A stretch of 23,210 nucleotides of DNA, taken from Pelargonium cotyledonis. Taxonomy: Eukaryota > Streptophyta > Magnoliopsida > Geraniales > Geraniaceae. A program made the position numbers and the translations under genes. Of the stretch, positions 11,001-18,799 are shown one piece after another; the first letter of the stretch is position 1, and each line of letters begins with the position of its first letter. The notes beneath the pieces were generated by a model. That model saw only the letters and a program-made list of their open reading frames with translations. It made no database searches and was not told the origin of the DNA. The DNA is taken from the NCBI GenBank assembly GCA_036897625.1, contig JAYMTA010000905.1:1-23210 (forward strand), in the 5' to 3' direction.

Positions 11001-14000
11001 CTGGCTGAATGAGCTTCGGGTTGTGCTGCAGTCACTGGGCCCATTTAAAAGTATAGGAGTATTCATGTTGAGTGGAGGTGAATCAGGCCGCAAAGAACTG
11101 CCTGCCTGGACAGTTGTTTGTCAGTGAAAAGCGAGCGGCCTCTTAGCCACATGAACCTTTCGTTTTATTTTGAAAAGCCATGTCCTGTCAAGAATATTGA
11201 TAATAAAGTATCCATCCGAGCGGTGTTGAATGTGAGCGAACCCAATCTCCTCTGCAGAGCTTTTAACTTCCTAGGAACAAAATGTCTAAGACTTGACAGT
11301 GAAGACTGAAATTTTTCTTTAGCCATTTGTTTGACATATGAAGAGAAAGATTGCTGACATAAAAGGTCACTGAGGAGTGGTTGGGGGGAGGTTTGTGAGT
11401 GCCGGCCGGCAAGGGTTAGAAGGGCCGGTATGAGAGTGGGGGGTTAAAGGGAGGGAGACCATAGGGGGCGGCGGGGCATAAGGACCTGATTTTAGACCAC
11501 TATGGTAAGAATGATGACTATTAGACGTTAGAATTGTCCATGTTGTCCTTTAACTAATTTAGATAATTAAAATTTAGTATTGTAATCCATTAAATATGCC
11601 TAGAATATATATTATTCATTTAGCACATAACATTGTGCGTCGTAACTTCAGGAGAGGTTTTGCGCCATTGTGCGCCTTGAGCAGTAAATAACATTGTTTC
11701 AAAGATACATTCTATGCTCCGCAGTCCACATTAGCATCGGGTCCAATAATGCTAATGCTAAGGTATACAGTTAGATATGTAAATAGCTGAACATTTTACG
11801 GACAAATGAATGTAAAATAAAATATAACCATTTATATCCCTGATAACATACCTCTAAACTTTGTGGATGCTACAGCTGTAAGAAGTACCTTCAACACATG
11901 GACAATGGTACTGCACATGGTCCTCCAAAGTTATCAGGCACAACTAAGAACCATATACCAGGAAAGAGCTACAAGTACACCAGGATACATACCTATCAGG
12001 TGATGAATTATCAACACAACTGCAGACCATGTTCAAAATATCAGTAAAGATGGGAGCATTTTTACCACCATCTAAACCAGGATCTCCTTCCAAGTGATCA
12101 TATGCAATCAGTTTCTGCACTTGCAAAATTTCAATAAAATAATTTAGTGATTACCATGCAGTAGATTCACTATTTTGGACAGGAGCTGATCCAGAACTTC
12201 GCTCGAGTAGGATTAAGGTTTTACTTAACCAGCATAGTACCAGCCAAAGATCCGCATTTCACTAGTGCATATAAACAACTATGTAGGGGCCACATCAAGA
12301 ATCAGCCAATAACATCCTGAATATTTTAGATGCTCATTTTTTTCATAAGCAACAATAAGAATATGCATTTAAGATGTAACCAACAGGGAATTCCAAAATG
12401 ACTGCTATTCTTACACCTTGTGTAAGGCTAATACCCAAGTCTTTAGTATTAAAATTTGGTAAGTATGTCACATTGAAAGAATGTGAAGTTTGAGAGCAAT
12501 AGATACACTAGTTGGGCCCTCCACCTAATAGGCTAAGCTTTGGGGTTTGTGTTAAGTTTAACATGGTATCAAAGTTGGTTCAATTTGGGCCTAGTGGCCC
12601 GTTTCATATTCTCTACGTTGATTCGCTCAAGGCCTGTTGTGCGTTGTTTGGCGGCGGGCTGGATTAAAGTTTTACAAAATTAAACATGCTAAAACACAAA
12701 TCAACAAGAACTAGTTCTTACATGAAGACAATCCAAAGCAGGTTCTATGACTTTCAAGTTCTTTGTCTCAAATGCAAGTCGAAGTGGACCCAAAACAAGC
12801 TCCACCTGACCTCCTTCCAATGTAATCCCAGCACTTGCTAAGGCAGTTGTAATAGGTGTGCTCACTGAACTACCAACATCTGCTGCCTCCTCACCAGTAT
12901 GAGAAACAGTTCCCAACGAATCTGATTCAGTTCCAGTTTTTCCAGCTCCATCTTTACCCTTAACCAAACTAAAAAAGAATGAACTATTCAGAATATCAAC
13001 ATACATAATACCTAGGCATATCTCAATGTAATGATTGTGATCTTAATCACACACAACATTACTGAAATATTGACTGAGAAGCATTTTCTCATATAATCTA
13101 ATTACAATTTAACTATTGAAGCGAATAACTGGAAAACCATGTTCGGTAAGTAAAACTCAACCCAATAATAGCATCACATCACATACAATCAACCTCTGTC
13201 TGTGTATCATATGTTACCTAAAATAAGGAAAATTTGAATTGTTGTGACTTTTGTCAAGGAATAGTTCAAATGGAACAATAAAAAACAAAAAATAAAATAA
13301 AATAGCATGCAACAAATTATATCTACTGATACTAGACCTTCCATCTCCAGATCCTGCTTGAGTTGTCTTACTGGAAACTGACTGCTGATTGACCGCTTTT
13401 GTATTATCTGACAACAATTAAAAAGAAATAAACAAGTAAATAAATAAATAGGATCCCAAACATTAACATAATATGGAGTGGGAAAAGAAAATGTATAACA
13501 AGATTCAAGAAAGAAGGCCTAAATAATGAAAACTCAAAGATAGAACCACCAATGGGTCTGGTGAAAGATCCTAGCACATAACAAAATCCCACCGAACAAG
13601 TTGTTGGCATGCCCTCAATAGATCACTCATAATAATGAAATTGTGGGGTGGAAAAAACATTATACTAAATACAAATGGGCCATTCAGCCACATTTGGTTT
13701 TGGAAAAACATTTATACTCTCTTAGTTGTTCCAAATTTATATGCTCTATTTGGATCTTGGAAAAGTAGAGGAGAGGAGAAGTATGACGAAAGATGATACT
13801 TAAGAATAAGTTTTTTTATTCTATAGAAACAATTACCACACTCTTTAAATTCTCTTAAAACTTCAACATTACTATATTAATACAAAGCTTTAAAGTTTAA
13901 TATTTTAGGAAATATCTTCATCTTTATGTAAGAAAGACATATTTAAACAGTTACGGCCTGCCCATGTTTAATAAAACTAAAATAACAAATGAGCCCTTAA

Positions 14001-16332
14001 GTTCTACAGGTTGTGAAGCACGGATACTTCTAGGAGGAGGACCTACCCGTACCGGGTACTAGTACATCGTGGGTACTTCTGGGTACATACCGGGTACTTT
14101 CTTTTAGTGTAGGATTGGGTAGGTCAACATCTAATATGGGTACTTCAACACTATATATAATTAGCATCTACATAACTTTGATAAAAATAAGGAAATAAAA
14201 GTTTATGGAGTCTTGGAATAAGAAAAGATCACTACAGTCAAGATCTATTATGGGTTCTTCTCGGATACTTCAGAACTATATAGTTAACATCTAAATAATT
14301 TTGACAAAAGTAAGGAATAAAAGTTTTAAGGAGTCTTGGAATAAGAAAAGACTCCTATCAATTATTGCAAGTAATCAATTAATCCAGATATGAGATCACA
14401 TCTTTTCCTCTTGACCTCTTCTACAGGTAATCAGTTAGAAATCTAACCAGACATTTATTGCTAAAACAAAAAATGAACTCTGAATTGACATGGCCTCCTT
14501 CCTTCTAGTTGGCCTCATTACAAAATTTCTGAATTGTAAATCAGAATTCAGAAAAAATTGTGTTTCACTAATTCATCTTCTCAACTTTTCACTTACATGC
14601 TCATAGTTTGAAAATATAATCATTATTTTTTTATATTGGGTGCTTCATGGTCTCATCTTATCACCACTCAACCCTTCACTAGCTGCTTAATACTAGTTTG
14701 ATATTAATATTTCTATTCTTAATCTATTTTATTGGCAAGCTACTTTAAAATTTATTTGGATTAAATACCATCGGGACCCCCATCTATTGAAAAGTACCGG
14801 TCAGGTCCCGCAACTGAAAATAAGCCACAACAGTCATCGATATAAAAAAAAATTGGTCATGTGAGTCCCGCCGTTAGTCAAACTTAACAAATCCGTTTGT
14901 TGGGGTGACGTGGCGCCTACGTGGAATTTCAATTTACATTATTTATTTATTTATTTCACACAGGGCGCTGACTTGACATTTTAAAATATTTTAATATATA
15001 TTTTAAATTAAATGGACACGTGTCACTTAATCATAGGTCCAAAATCAATTAAATTACATGGATTTACAAATCTTCCATCTTTTCAAATTATTCATAAACA
15101 TCATCTTCTTCCTCTAGCTACCCAACCACCACAAACACAACCCTTGACCAGCATTGCTATCTACGCTGCCCACCATCACCATTCGACGTTGCCATACCGC
15201 CGCCTCAACTATGATTTGTGTTGAATGTGGATCAGGTTGTTGAGGCTGTTGTGTTGTGTCTGTGTATTAACTATTAATGGTGGCTTCACAGTGAAGCTCA
15301 CTCACTGAACCAAAAGATAAATTTATAATTTACTGACTGTGACTGCACCTTGGCAGCAATTGATAGAAGAATGAGGGTTTATACAACCTAGAGAAATCTC
15401 AACTGAGATTGTTTCCAAAATCAAGACGCCCATCAACCCCTTCAACAACAGAAAATTTGACAGCTGGTACATTTTGAATTAACTGACTTAGAGTTTCAAG
15501 ACTTCACACCAGTCGGTTCATTCATATTCATAGCTGCTTGGTTAGACATAAAAAGAGGATTAACACTCCATGACCAATCATGCTGCTAAGTTCTCCATGT
15601 GGATTCTGCAACACATCCTAGAATGCTGTAAACTGTAGTGAAGTACTGTGTAATAGTTTGTTGTTGCTTTTTGGCCAACAAAGATGCTTCTACAGGAAAG
15701 ATATGAGTTCCCAAAACAGAATATTCTATACTTCCTACAGCTAACAGAGCTTCGATAAGTAACAGATTTGTTGCTCACCAATCCTAAAACTGATAGTTCG
15801 ACCAATCATACCAATTCTCTGAAAAGGGCCCTTCTCTGCCTCTACCAACAGCACTGGCATTGTCACTACATTAGAAACTGTGGAATTGTACAGCAGAAAC
15901 TTCCTAATGACACCAAGACACATCTTCATTCAGAAAAAATTCCTAACCTAGCGGGCAAAAAGCTAGGAAAACTGCCTATTAGCAAATGGAAGGCACACAT
16001 ATACAGGTAATTCCCACCACCAATCACCACACACACACACACACACAAAATGCAATGCAATTTGCAATTCAAAAAACCTACATGATTGTAAACCCGCCAT
16101 TAAACAATTTTAAAAAAAAAAACACTGATTTTATCGAACCCCCGCCATTAAATTAATGAGCAAGTTTGATGTGATTAATCAAAATGAGATCTTTCTGGGT
16201 CAGAAAATACAGATACCAACCTATGTATGATTGTATTGCCTTCTGGAGGTCAGGGTACTTCTTCGCGGAACACTCCTTGAGCATGGACTCGAACGACCGA
16301 GTGACGAACCCTCCCGCTGCACCACCCGACAT
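83..16332 (-). CDS. BIG5: BIG5-type ARF-GEF (BEN1/MIN7 orthologue), Sec7 family; 3' end outside window
   Basis: Large guanine-nucleotide exchange factor expected to activate ARF GTPases at the trans-Golgi network and early endosome. Coding exons in transcript order: 16221-16332, 13338-13407, 12722-12968, 11993-12114, 11852-11910, 9521-9578, 9355-9439, 9016-9231, 8784-8842, 8637-8706, 8493-8561, 7979-8101, 7827-7880, 7647-7729, 7428-7524, 7228-7326, 6936-7136, 6665-6775, 6412-6596, 5197-5823, 4627-5044, 1937-2176, 1710-1833, 1451-1599, 83-439. Every intron placed begins GT and ends AG, and the frame stays open for 1345 codons. The start ATG has an A-rich context (ACAAAAATG) and begins MSGGAAGGF, close to my recollection of the Arabidopsis BIG5 N terminus (MAAGGF). 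Similarity continues through DCB, HUS, Sec7 and the first HDS repeats, and is clearly closer to BIG5 than to BIG1-4. Arabidopsis BIG5 is about 1739 residues, so roughly 400 C-terminal residues are missing here. Exon borders come from reading splice consensus plus homology; the least certain is the exon 23 donor (CAGG|GTAAGG). Confidence 0.95.
943..1055 (+). repeat. 5' LTR of intron 24 TRIM
   Basis: Left LTR, TG...CA bounded, followed at once by the primer-binding-site-like CGGTATCAGAGC (1056-1067). It differs from the right LTR by scattered substitutions and a few short indels near its start. Confidence 0.82.
1161..1268 (+). repeat. 3' LTR of intron 24 TRIM
   Basis: Right LTR, preceded by a short purine tract (GTGAGGAG, 1153-1160). 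It starts TGTTAATTTATTCCACATC and ends GTTTAACA, matching the left copy. Confidence 0.82.
2820..3440 (-). pseudogene. Remnant of an RTE-type LINE reverse transcriptase, 3' end (BIG5 intron 21)
   Basis: Read on the minus strand in shifting frames, this region gives fragments typical of the C-terminal part of plant RTE-clade reverse transcriptases: [20 protein letters not shown], then [30 protein letters not shown], and later [19 protein letters not shown]. The order matches the family. Several stops and frameshifts interrupt it, so it cannot code for protein. The 3' side ends near 2820-2840 in GGCTTGGTTTTTGTTGTATTG, resembling the TTG-rich tail of these elements. It is a 5'-truncated insertion, as is usual for LINEs, in the same orientation as the host gene. 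Confidence 0.85.
3960..4400. repeat. Diverged dispersed repeat in BIG5 intron 21 (unclassified)
   Basis: The stretch holds many variants of ACATGT, ACACG and CGTGTTG around phrases such as GACCCAACACAAACATGTCAC on one side and TCGTGTTGTGTCGAGTTAAC on the other. The two sides look like degraded inverted copies. From memory, similar 'cacgacacg' repeats are common in eudicot introns and are probably non-autonomous transposons, but I cannot assign a family. No ORF is present. Confidence 0.35.
5197..7136 (-). CDS. BIG5: BIG5 exons 17-20: Sec7 catalytic domain
   Basis: Exons 6936-7136, 6665-6775, 6412-6596 and 5197-5823, residues about 542-915. The Sec7 domain starts near [16 protein letters not shown] and runs through exon 20. 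Exon 19 has [12 protein letters not shown]: the Glu (about residue 693) is the catalytic 'glutamic finger' that displaces Mg-GDP from ARF. Exon 20 has [19 protein letters not shown], the second Sec7 signature lining the ARF-binding groove and the brefeldin A site. The phase 2 junction between exons 19 and 20 splits the Arg of the [10 protein letters not shown] motif. After Sec7, exon 20 continues with a charged linker rich in Lys and Ser, then [23 protein letters not shown], which begins HDS1. All catalytic residues I can check are present, so the enzyme looks active. Confidence 0.96.
5847..5867. repeat. (AG)n microsatellite beside the exon 20 acceptor
   Basis: A 21-base pure AG run. On the gene's strand it is a (CT)n tract starting 22 bases upstream of the acceptor AG of exon 20 (the larger Sec7 exon), so it forms most of that intron's polypyrimidine tract. 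Confidence 0.95.
7228..8101 (-). CDS. BIG5: BIG5 exons 12-16: HUS domain with HUS box
   Basis: Exons 7979-8101, 7827-7880, 7647-7729, 7428-7524 and 7228-7326, residues about 390-541. Exon 12 carries [20 protein letters not shown] and [18 protein letters not shown]. Exon 15 holds the HUS box, N-Y-D-C-D at about residues 494-498, the most conserved motif outside Sec7 in GBF and BIG exchange factors; it supports DCB-HUS interaction and is needed for function in family members studied. Exon 16 is a Ser/Thr/Asn/Gln-rich linker leading to the Sec7 region. Compared with my recollection of Arabidopsis BIG5, the segment after LRPLD in exon 14 seems a few residues shorter. Confidence 0.93.
8493..9578 (-). 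CDS. BIG5: BIG5 exons 6-11: DCB end and DCB-HUS linker
   Basis: Exons 9521-9578, 9355-9439, 9016-9231, 8784-8842, 8637-8706 and 8493-8561, residues about 204-389. Exons 6-7 end the DCB block ([13 protein letters not shown], then [21 protein letters not shown], both near-identical to Arabidopsis). Exon 8 opens with an acidic, Ser/Glu/Thr-rich stretch of about 35 residues that differs from Arabidopsis, then returns to conserved sequence ([30 protein letters not shown]). Exons 9-11 hold [28 protein letters not shown] and [12 protein letters not shown]. Exon 11 is 69 bases in phase 0, so skipping it would keep the frame, which makes alternative splicing possible but not shown. Confidence 0.92.
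10037..10164. repeat. GC-rich island in BIG5 intron 5, possible MITE core
   Basis: About 120 bases, much richer in G+C than the AT-rich intron around it, with many CGCG, GGCGC and GCGCC words. It contains a perfect 14 bp palindrome, TATGGCGCGCCATA (10142-10155), and an 8 bp inverted pair CAATTTGA/TCAAATTG (10117-10124 and 10157-10164) enclosing it. The flanking GCACCATTTGGGTACCCC (from 9992) resembles the ends of some plant hAT-type MITEs from memory. I could not find a matching inverted end, so the class is uncertain. Confidence 0.35.
10390..11500 (-). pseudogene. Decayed LINE ORF1 (RRM and DUF4283-like) in BIG5 intron 5
   Basis: On the minus strand, broken frames read in an order typical of plant L1-type LINE ORF1. 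First comes a short ORF from an ATG at 11325 (begins [10 protein letters not shown]). Then an RRM-like part ([31 protein letters not shown]). A 73-codon frame follows (10680-10901) with [20 protein letters not shown] and [16 protein letters not shown]. Last is a Trp-rich block, [14 protein letters not shown] then [16 protein letters not shown], like the DUF4283 core. Stops and frame changes separate the pieces. The GC-rich stretch at 11395-11480 would be the 5' leader. No endonuclease or reverse transcriptase and no poly(A) tail are seen at the 3' side, so the element is 3'-deleted. It has the same orientation as BIG5. Similarity is by eye, so the family call is moderate. Confidence 0.55.
11852..16332 (-). 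CDS. BIG5: BIG5 exons 1-5: N terminus and start of the DCB domain
   Basis: Exons 1-5 of the gene above, residues 1-203. Exon 1 (16221-16332) encodes the first 37 residues, with conserved [13 protein letters not shown]. Exon 2 (13338-13407) is a short Ser/Gln/Thr-rich linker, and the start of exon 3 (12722-12968) continues with a Gly/Ser/Thr/Glu-rich stretch; both are the least conserved part, as expected between the first helix and the rest of DCB. The second half of exon 3 and exon 4 (11993-12114) carry the highly conserved [30 protein letters not shown] and [16 protein letters not shown] motifs. Exon 5 is only 59 bases. In this family the DCB (dimerisation and cyclophilin-binding) domain mediates homodimerisation. 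Introns 1 (2813 bases) and 3 (607 bases) carry mobile-element insertions. Confidence 0.93.
12457..12660 (+). mobile_element. Partial TRIM-like element (LTR plus PBS) in BIG5 intron 3
   Basis: Positions 12457-12563 resemble the LTR of the intron 24 TRIM: AGTTGGGCCCTCCACCTAAT, then a GCTAAGC..GGG.. block and the end AAGTTTAACA. It is followed directly by TGGTATCAAAG (12564-12574), matching the initiator-Met tRNA primer-binding site, then an internal part sharing TTTGGGCCTA with the intron 24 copy and running into a GC-richer stretch (GGCGGCGGGCTGG). No second LTR follows before exon 3, so this copy is truncated. Same family, different subcopy; antisense to the gene. Confidence 0.65.
14035..14100. 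repeat. GGGTAC-rich cluster in BIG5 intron 1
   Basis: Within about 65 bases the words TACCCGTACCGGGTAC, GGGTACTTC, GGGTACATACCGGGTAC recur, giving several overlapping self-complementary GTAC blocks. It directly precedes the tandem duplication at 14123 and may be the edge of the same unknown transposon. Confidence 0.5.
14123..14356. repeat. Tandem duplication, 114-120 bp units, in BIG5 intron 1
   Basis: Two adjacent copies, 14123-14236 and 14237-14356. Each starts GTCAA(C/G)ATCTA(A/T)TATGGGT and ends GGAGTCTTGGAATAAGAAAAGA. The copies differ by scattered substitutions and short indels. No coding potential is seen. Confidence 0.85.
14756..15225. mobile_element. One end of a Mutator-like non-autonomous element, BIG5 intron 1
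   Basis: The opening phrase (GGATTAAATACCATCGGGAC, then GGTCAGGTCCCGCAACTG, then CCGTTAGTCAAACTTAAC and GACGTGGCGCCTACGTGG) has the wording typical of terminal regions of many plant Mutator-like repeats. I found no inverted copy of this end before exon 1, so the other end is lost or too diverged. A 70-codon ORF (15012-15224) rich in His, Pro and Thr follows but is not recognisable and is probably fortuitous. Confidence 0.45.
16029..16046. repeat. (AC)9 microsatellite in BIG5 intron 1
   Basis: Nine perfect AC units, 175 bases from the exon 1 donor, followed by A-rich DNA. Confidence 0.95.
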
Positions 16333-16600
16333 TTTTGTTGTCTCTCAATTCAATAATCAAATGCTCGCCTGCATATACACAAATTCGATTGCATGCGGCG
16401 TGAAATAAAGAGAGACGAGTCGAGCCATGCACAGAGCCGTATCAGGAAAGATCGAAGAGAGATCTTCTGCAACTACGCATTGAGAGATCTGCTGGAAAAA
16501 GGAGGCGCGAACTTGGAGATTATAAACGAAACGACGAAGATCTGATGGAGATCTCTTTATTTCATGTCTATTTTCAATGGCGTATCTCTGCAAAAATGCA
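16333..16600 (-). other. 5' leader of BIG5 with a possible 23-codon upstream ORF
   Basis: Sequence directly upstream of the BIG5 start, read on the minus strand. Its CT-rich stretches look like a plant 5' leader. An upstream ATG at 16428 opens a 23-codon frame (begins MARLVSLYF) that stops at 16357, 24 bases before the main ATG. A longer frame through the same stop opens at 16593. The main start has A at -3 and a run of A, a favourable plant context. No transcription start can be seen, so whether these upstream ATGs are in the mRNA is inference. Confidence 0.4.
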
Positions 16601-16635
16601 ATATTTTCTCAGGTCACCATTGATGAGAGACTACT

Positions 16636-16661
16636 CTTCGCGCGAAGCCCAGCCCAGCCCA
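16636..16661 (-). promoter_or_regulatory. Putative BIG5 promoter core: E2F-like palindrome plus triple TGGGCT
   Basis: Two motifs abut about 310 bases upstream of the BIG5 start codon. Positions 16636-16647 form a perfect 12 bp palindrome (CTTCGCGCGAAG) that contains a sequence resembling a double E2F site (TTCGCGCGAA). Immediately next to it, on the gene's strand, TGGGCT occurs three times in overlapping 5 bp steps (16646-16661); TGGGCY 'site II' elements bind TCP factors in promoters of housekeeping and proliferation genes. I see no clear TATA box in the gene's orientation nearby, which fits a constitutive gene. Factor binding is inferred from motif likeness only. Confidence 0.4.
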
Positions 16662-16809
16662 GTTGAGATCAGGTGCCCAATTTAAGAGAACCATATCTCA
16701 CTTTGCCCCCCAAGTTATTATTTTTTTTTTTTGACAAATTCCACTTACATCTGAGAATGGTAAAAACAACCTTTAACTTTTAAATATGGTCCAAATTGTT
16801 CTTTTATTT

Positions 16810-17665
16810 TTCTCTTAGCCCGGTTAGGATTTCTCTCTCTCAAGAGAGGCGATTGAGGCTCTTTGGGTGGCGGTTAGGGCATTTGTTTGTGGCGGCTAGG
16901 GGGCGGCAAGTGGTGGTTAGGGCGTCGACATCATCATCGGACCGGTCGTGTCTCTCGCATGAGAGTAATACCATCGAGGTATCTAAGGCGGCGATGATTG
17001 CTTTCGTTTGTGGCAGCTAGGGTCCGGCAAGTGGTGTTTAGAGCATTGGCAACAGAAGGTTTAGGGCATCAGTATCAACATCGAAGATAGCGGCTATGGC
17101 AGAGTTCAGTCCCAATATGAGAGTTCGAGGTGGCTCTTGTGATAGGATCAAGTCACGGGTAATCCGAGAACAATGGGGTCTGGTTTTGCGAGTTGTGTTG
17201 ATGGTCGTTTTGTGTTTGCAGAAGGTTGTTTGACAAATCGAAGGGAGGTTTTACCTAGTGCCCATGATTTGGTTTATATTTCAGTAATCAAATTGAAAAG
17301 GTACAAGGTTTATAGGTTAGTAACAATGGTAGTCAGTAATGGTGGCTCTCGTGATAGGATTAGGTTACAGAGTCGTCAAGTCAATTGGGGTATGATTCAG
17401 CAAGTGATAGTGCAGGTCCGGAGGTGTAGTCTGGAAATGGTTGGATAGACTGGGGGGCTTGCCTAGTGCCCCTAGTTTAATTAATTGGTTTTTACCCATG
17501 TCAAAAGAGTATTTACTCATTGGTTTAAATCCTCAGTTGGAGGTTGTGCTTTTGTCTACGTTTGCCCTAGGTCGTTTACTCGTTTGGTTGCAAGCTAATT
17601 TGAATAGGTTTAGTTTGGTTGTTCTTCTTTATTATGTAATATCGCATTTTACTCACTAATGAAAG
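16810..17665 (+). mobile_element. LINE-like non-autonomous element with internal duplication
   Basis: A compositionally distinct block between AT-rich flanks. It opens with TCTCTCTCTC and GGCGGTTAGGG-type phrases common in 5' leaders of plant LINEs, and ends near CTTCTTTATTATG...ACTCACTAATGAAAG, which resembles LINE 3' ends. Inside are two diverged repeats about 210 bases apart: GGTGGCTCT(T/C)GTGATAGGAT at 17129 and 17341, and CCTAGTGCCC at 17254 and 17462. A GGCAAGTGGTG(G/T)TTAG phrase also recurs (near 16905 and 17025). Small ORFs occur (17173-17448, 17441-17659) with no recognisable domain and no reverse transcriptase. It could be an internally deleted LINE or an unclassified repeat. Confidence 0.4.
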
Positions 17666-18484
17666 TTGATTGTTTCAAGGTGAAATAAAATGTAAATTAG
17701 TCTATGTATTTTTAAATATAGATCTAAAATAGTTTATGCGGTTAGTTTTCATCAATTTTTGTGTTGAGTAATTTGACTTGAAATTTAAAGTATTTTAAAT
17801 TATTACTAGTATTTGATTCTGTGCGTTGCACGAGTATAGTAAACCTAAATTATAACGAAATATATTGTTCATATGATAAAAATGTATGATATATTTGAAT
17901 TTGTATTCATTTTAATGACTTTCTACAAATCAAATAGTTCATCTAAATAAAAGTGTGGGTGTGGAAAGTTTGAATCAATATTTACTTCAATGATTTACTA
18001 CAAATTGCTTTTGACTAACGTTATTATCTACTCATATGAAACTTGAAATTTTGAAAAATTATAATGCAATTTTATATCGAATTAAACCATTTATAATATA
18101 CTTTTACTAACTTAAAGTTTTAATTTAAAGTACTTATGTCCATTGGTAGTTTAGATTGTTGGTGTAACTACATGTCTTTCCCCTAAAAAAAAAAACTCAT
18201 TATGCTTAAAATGAGTTGTCAATGAGTAAGTAAAGTTTATTGAAGTGTTAAATTAGCCTAAACATTTATCCTCAAGGATTCTAAGTCCACTAACGCTTGT
18301 GGGTTTAAAGACCATAAACAATTTCTAAAAATATTGTGGTAGCTTAAATGAATTTGTTACAGTAGAAGCACACATTCATCTTACCAAATTTGTCTTTTTG
18401 AGCATATATATAATTATATGTTTATGATTCACATATTATAGCTTCCTAAGCTTGGGCATGTATGATGTTTGAGAGTAATAAGGA
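17666..18484. other. AT-rich intergenic DNA, no gene seen
   Basis: No ORF of note on either strand. The only distinctive word is the near-palindromic GTGCGTTGCAC at 17821-17831, a motif I recall as frequent in plant dispersed repeats. Confidence 0.7.
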
Positions 18485-18618
18485 TGTTTATAAAGTCTCA
18501 TATTGAAAAGATGTAAAAATCATGAAGTGAATAGGTGATATATAAAACTTGAAAGATTTTGTTAGAATCTCACATTGGAAAAGTAGAAAAACTATTGAGT
18601 TTGTAACTCATATATAAA
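18485..18618. repeat. Diverged tandem repeat, about 60 bp units
   Basis: 18485-18546 and 18558-18618 share T.AGAATCTCACATTGGAAAAG-like starts and CATATATAAA ends. The second unit begins TGTTAGAATCTCACATTGG, like LTR starts of some plant TRIM elements, so this may be a degraded LTR pair. Confidence 0.55.
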
Positions 18619-18745
18619 CATGGTGCTATAACCTATATAGATTAGTTATTGTCATATCTGAGGCTAATACCTATTGCTATTAGTTAATATGGTGACTTTT
18701 TGTAACTTATAGGATATGAAGAGCCTCTCGATGAGAGAGTTAGAA

Positions 18746-18799
18746 ATGTTAAACTTGGTGATGTGGCATCTTCTAGTGTTGTTTCACCAAGTTTAACAT
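18746..18799. repeat. Perfect 16 bp inverted repeat (hairpin)
   Basis: ATGTTAAACTTGGTGA at 18746-18761 is exactly complementary to TCACCAAGTTTAACAT at 18784-18799, with a 22-base loop. No U-run follows, and this is a plant, so a bacterial-type terminator is not meant; a foldback transposon relic or a small-RNA hairpin are options. Confidence 0.9.

Larger units (their letters stand above)
13408..16220 (-). other. BIG5 intron 1, repeat-filled
   Basis: Long first intron (2813 bases) between exon 1 (donor GTTGGTATC) and exon 2 (acceptor TTGTTGTCAG). Apart from the tandem duplication, GGGTAC cluster, Mutator-like end and microsatellites, it includes AATA/TTTA short repeats near 13437 and 14938. 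I see no further gene; short ORFs here do not resemble known proteins. Confidence 0.8.

Noticed and set aside
15578..16010. Three overlapping ORFs of 62-80 codons in intron 1
   Set aside because: Overlap on both strands, no domain and no repeat signature; most likely chance frames.
16184..16408. 74-codon plus-strand ORF upstream of intron 1
   Set aside because: It is the antisense of BIG5 exon 1 and leader; the minus strand carries the conserved protein.
18746..18799. Hairpin as a transcription terminator
   Set aside because: Rho-independent terminators are bacterial; no U-run follows and the surrounding DNA is plant nuclear.
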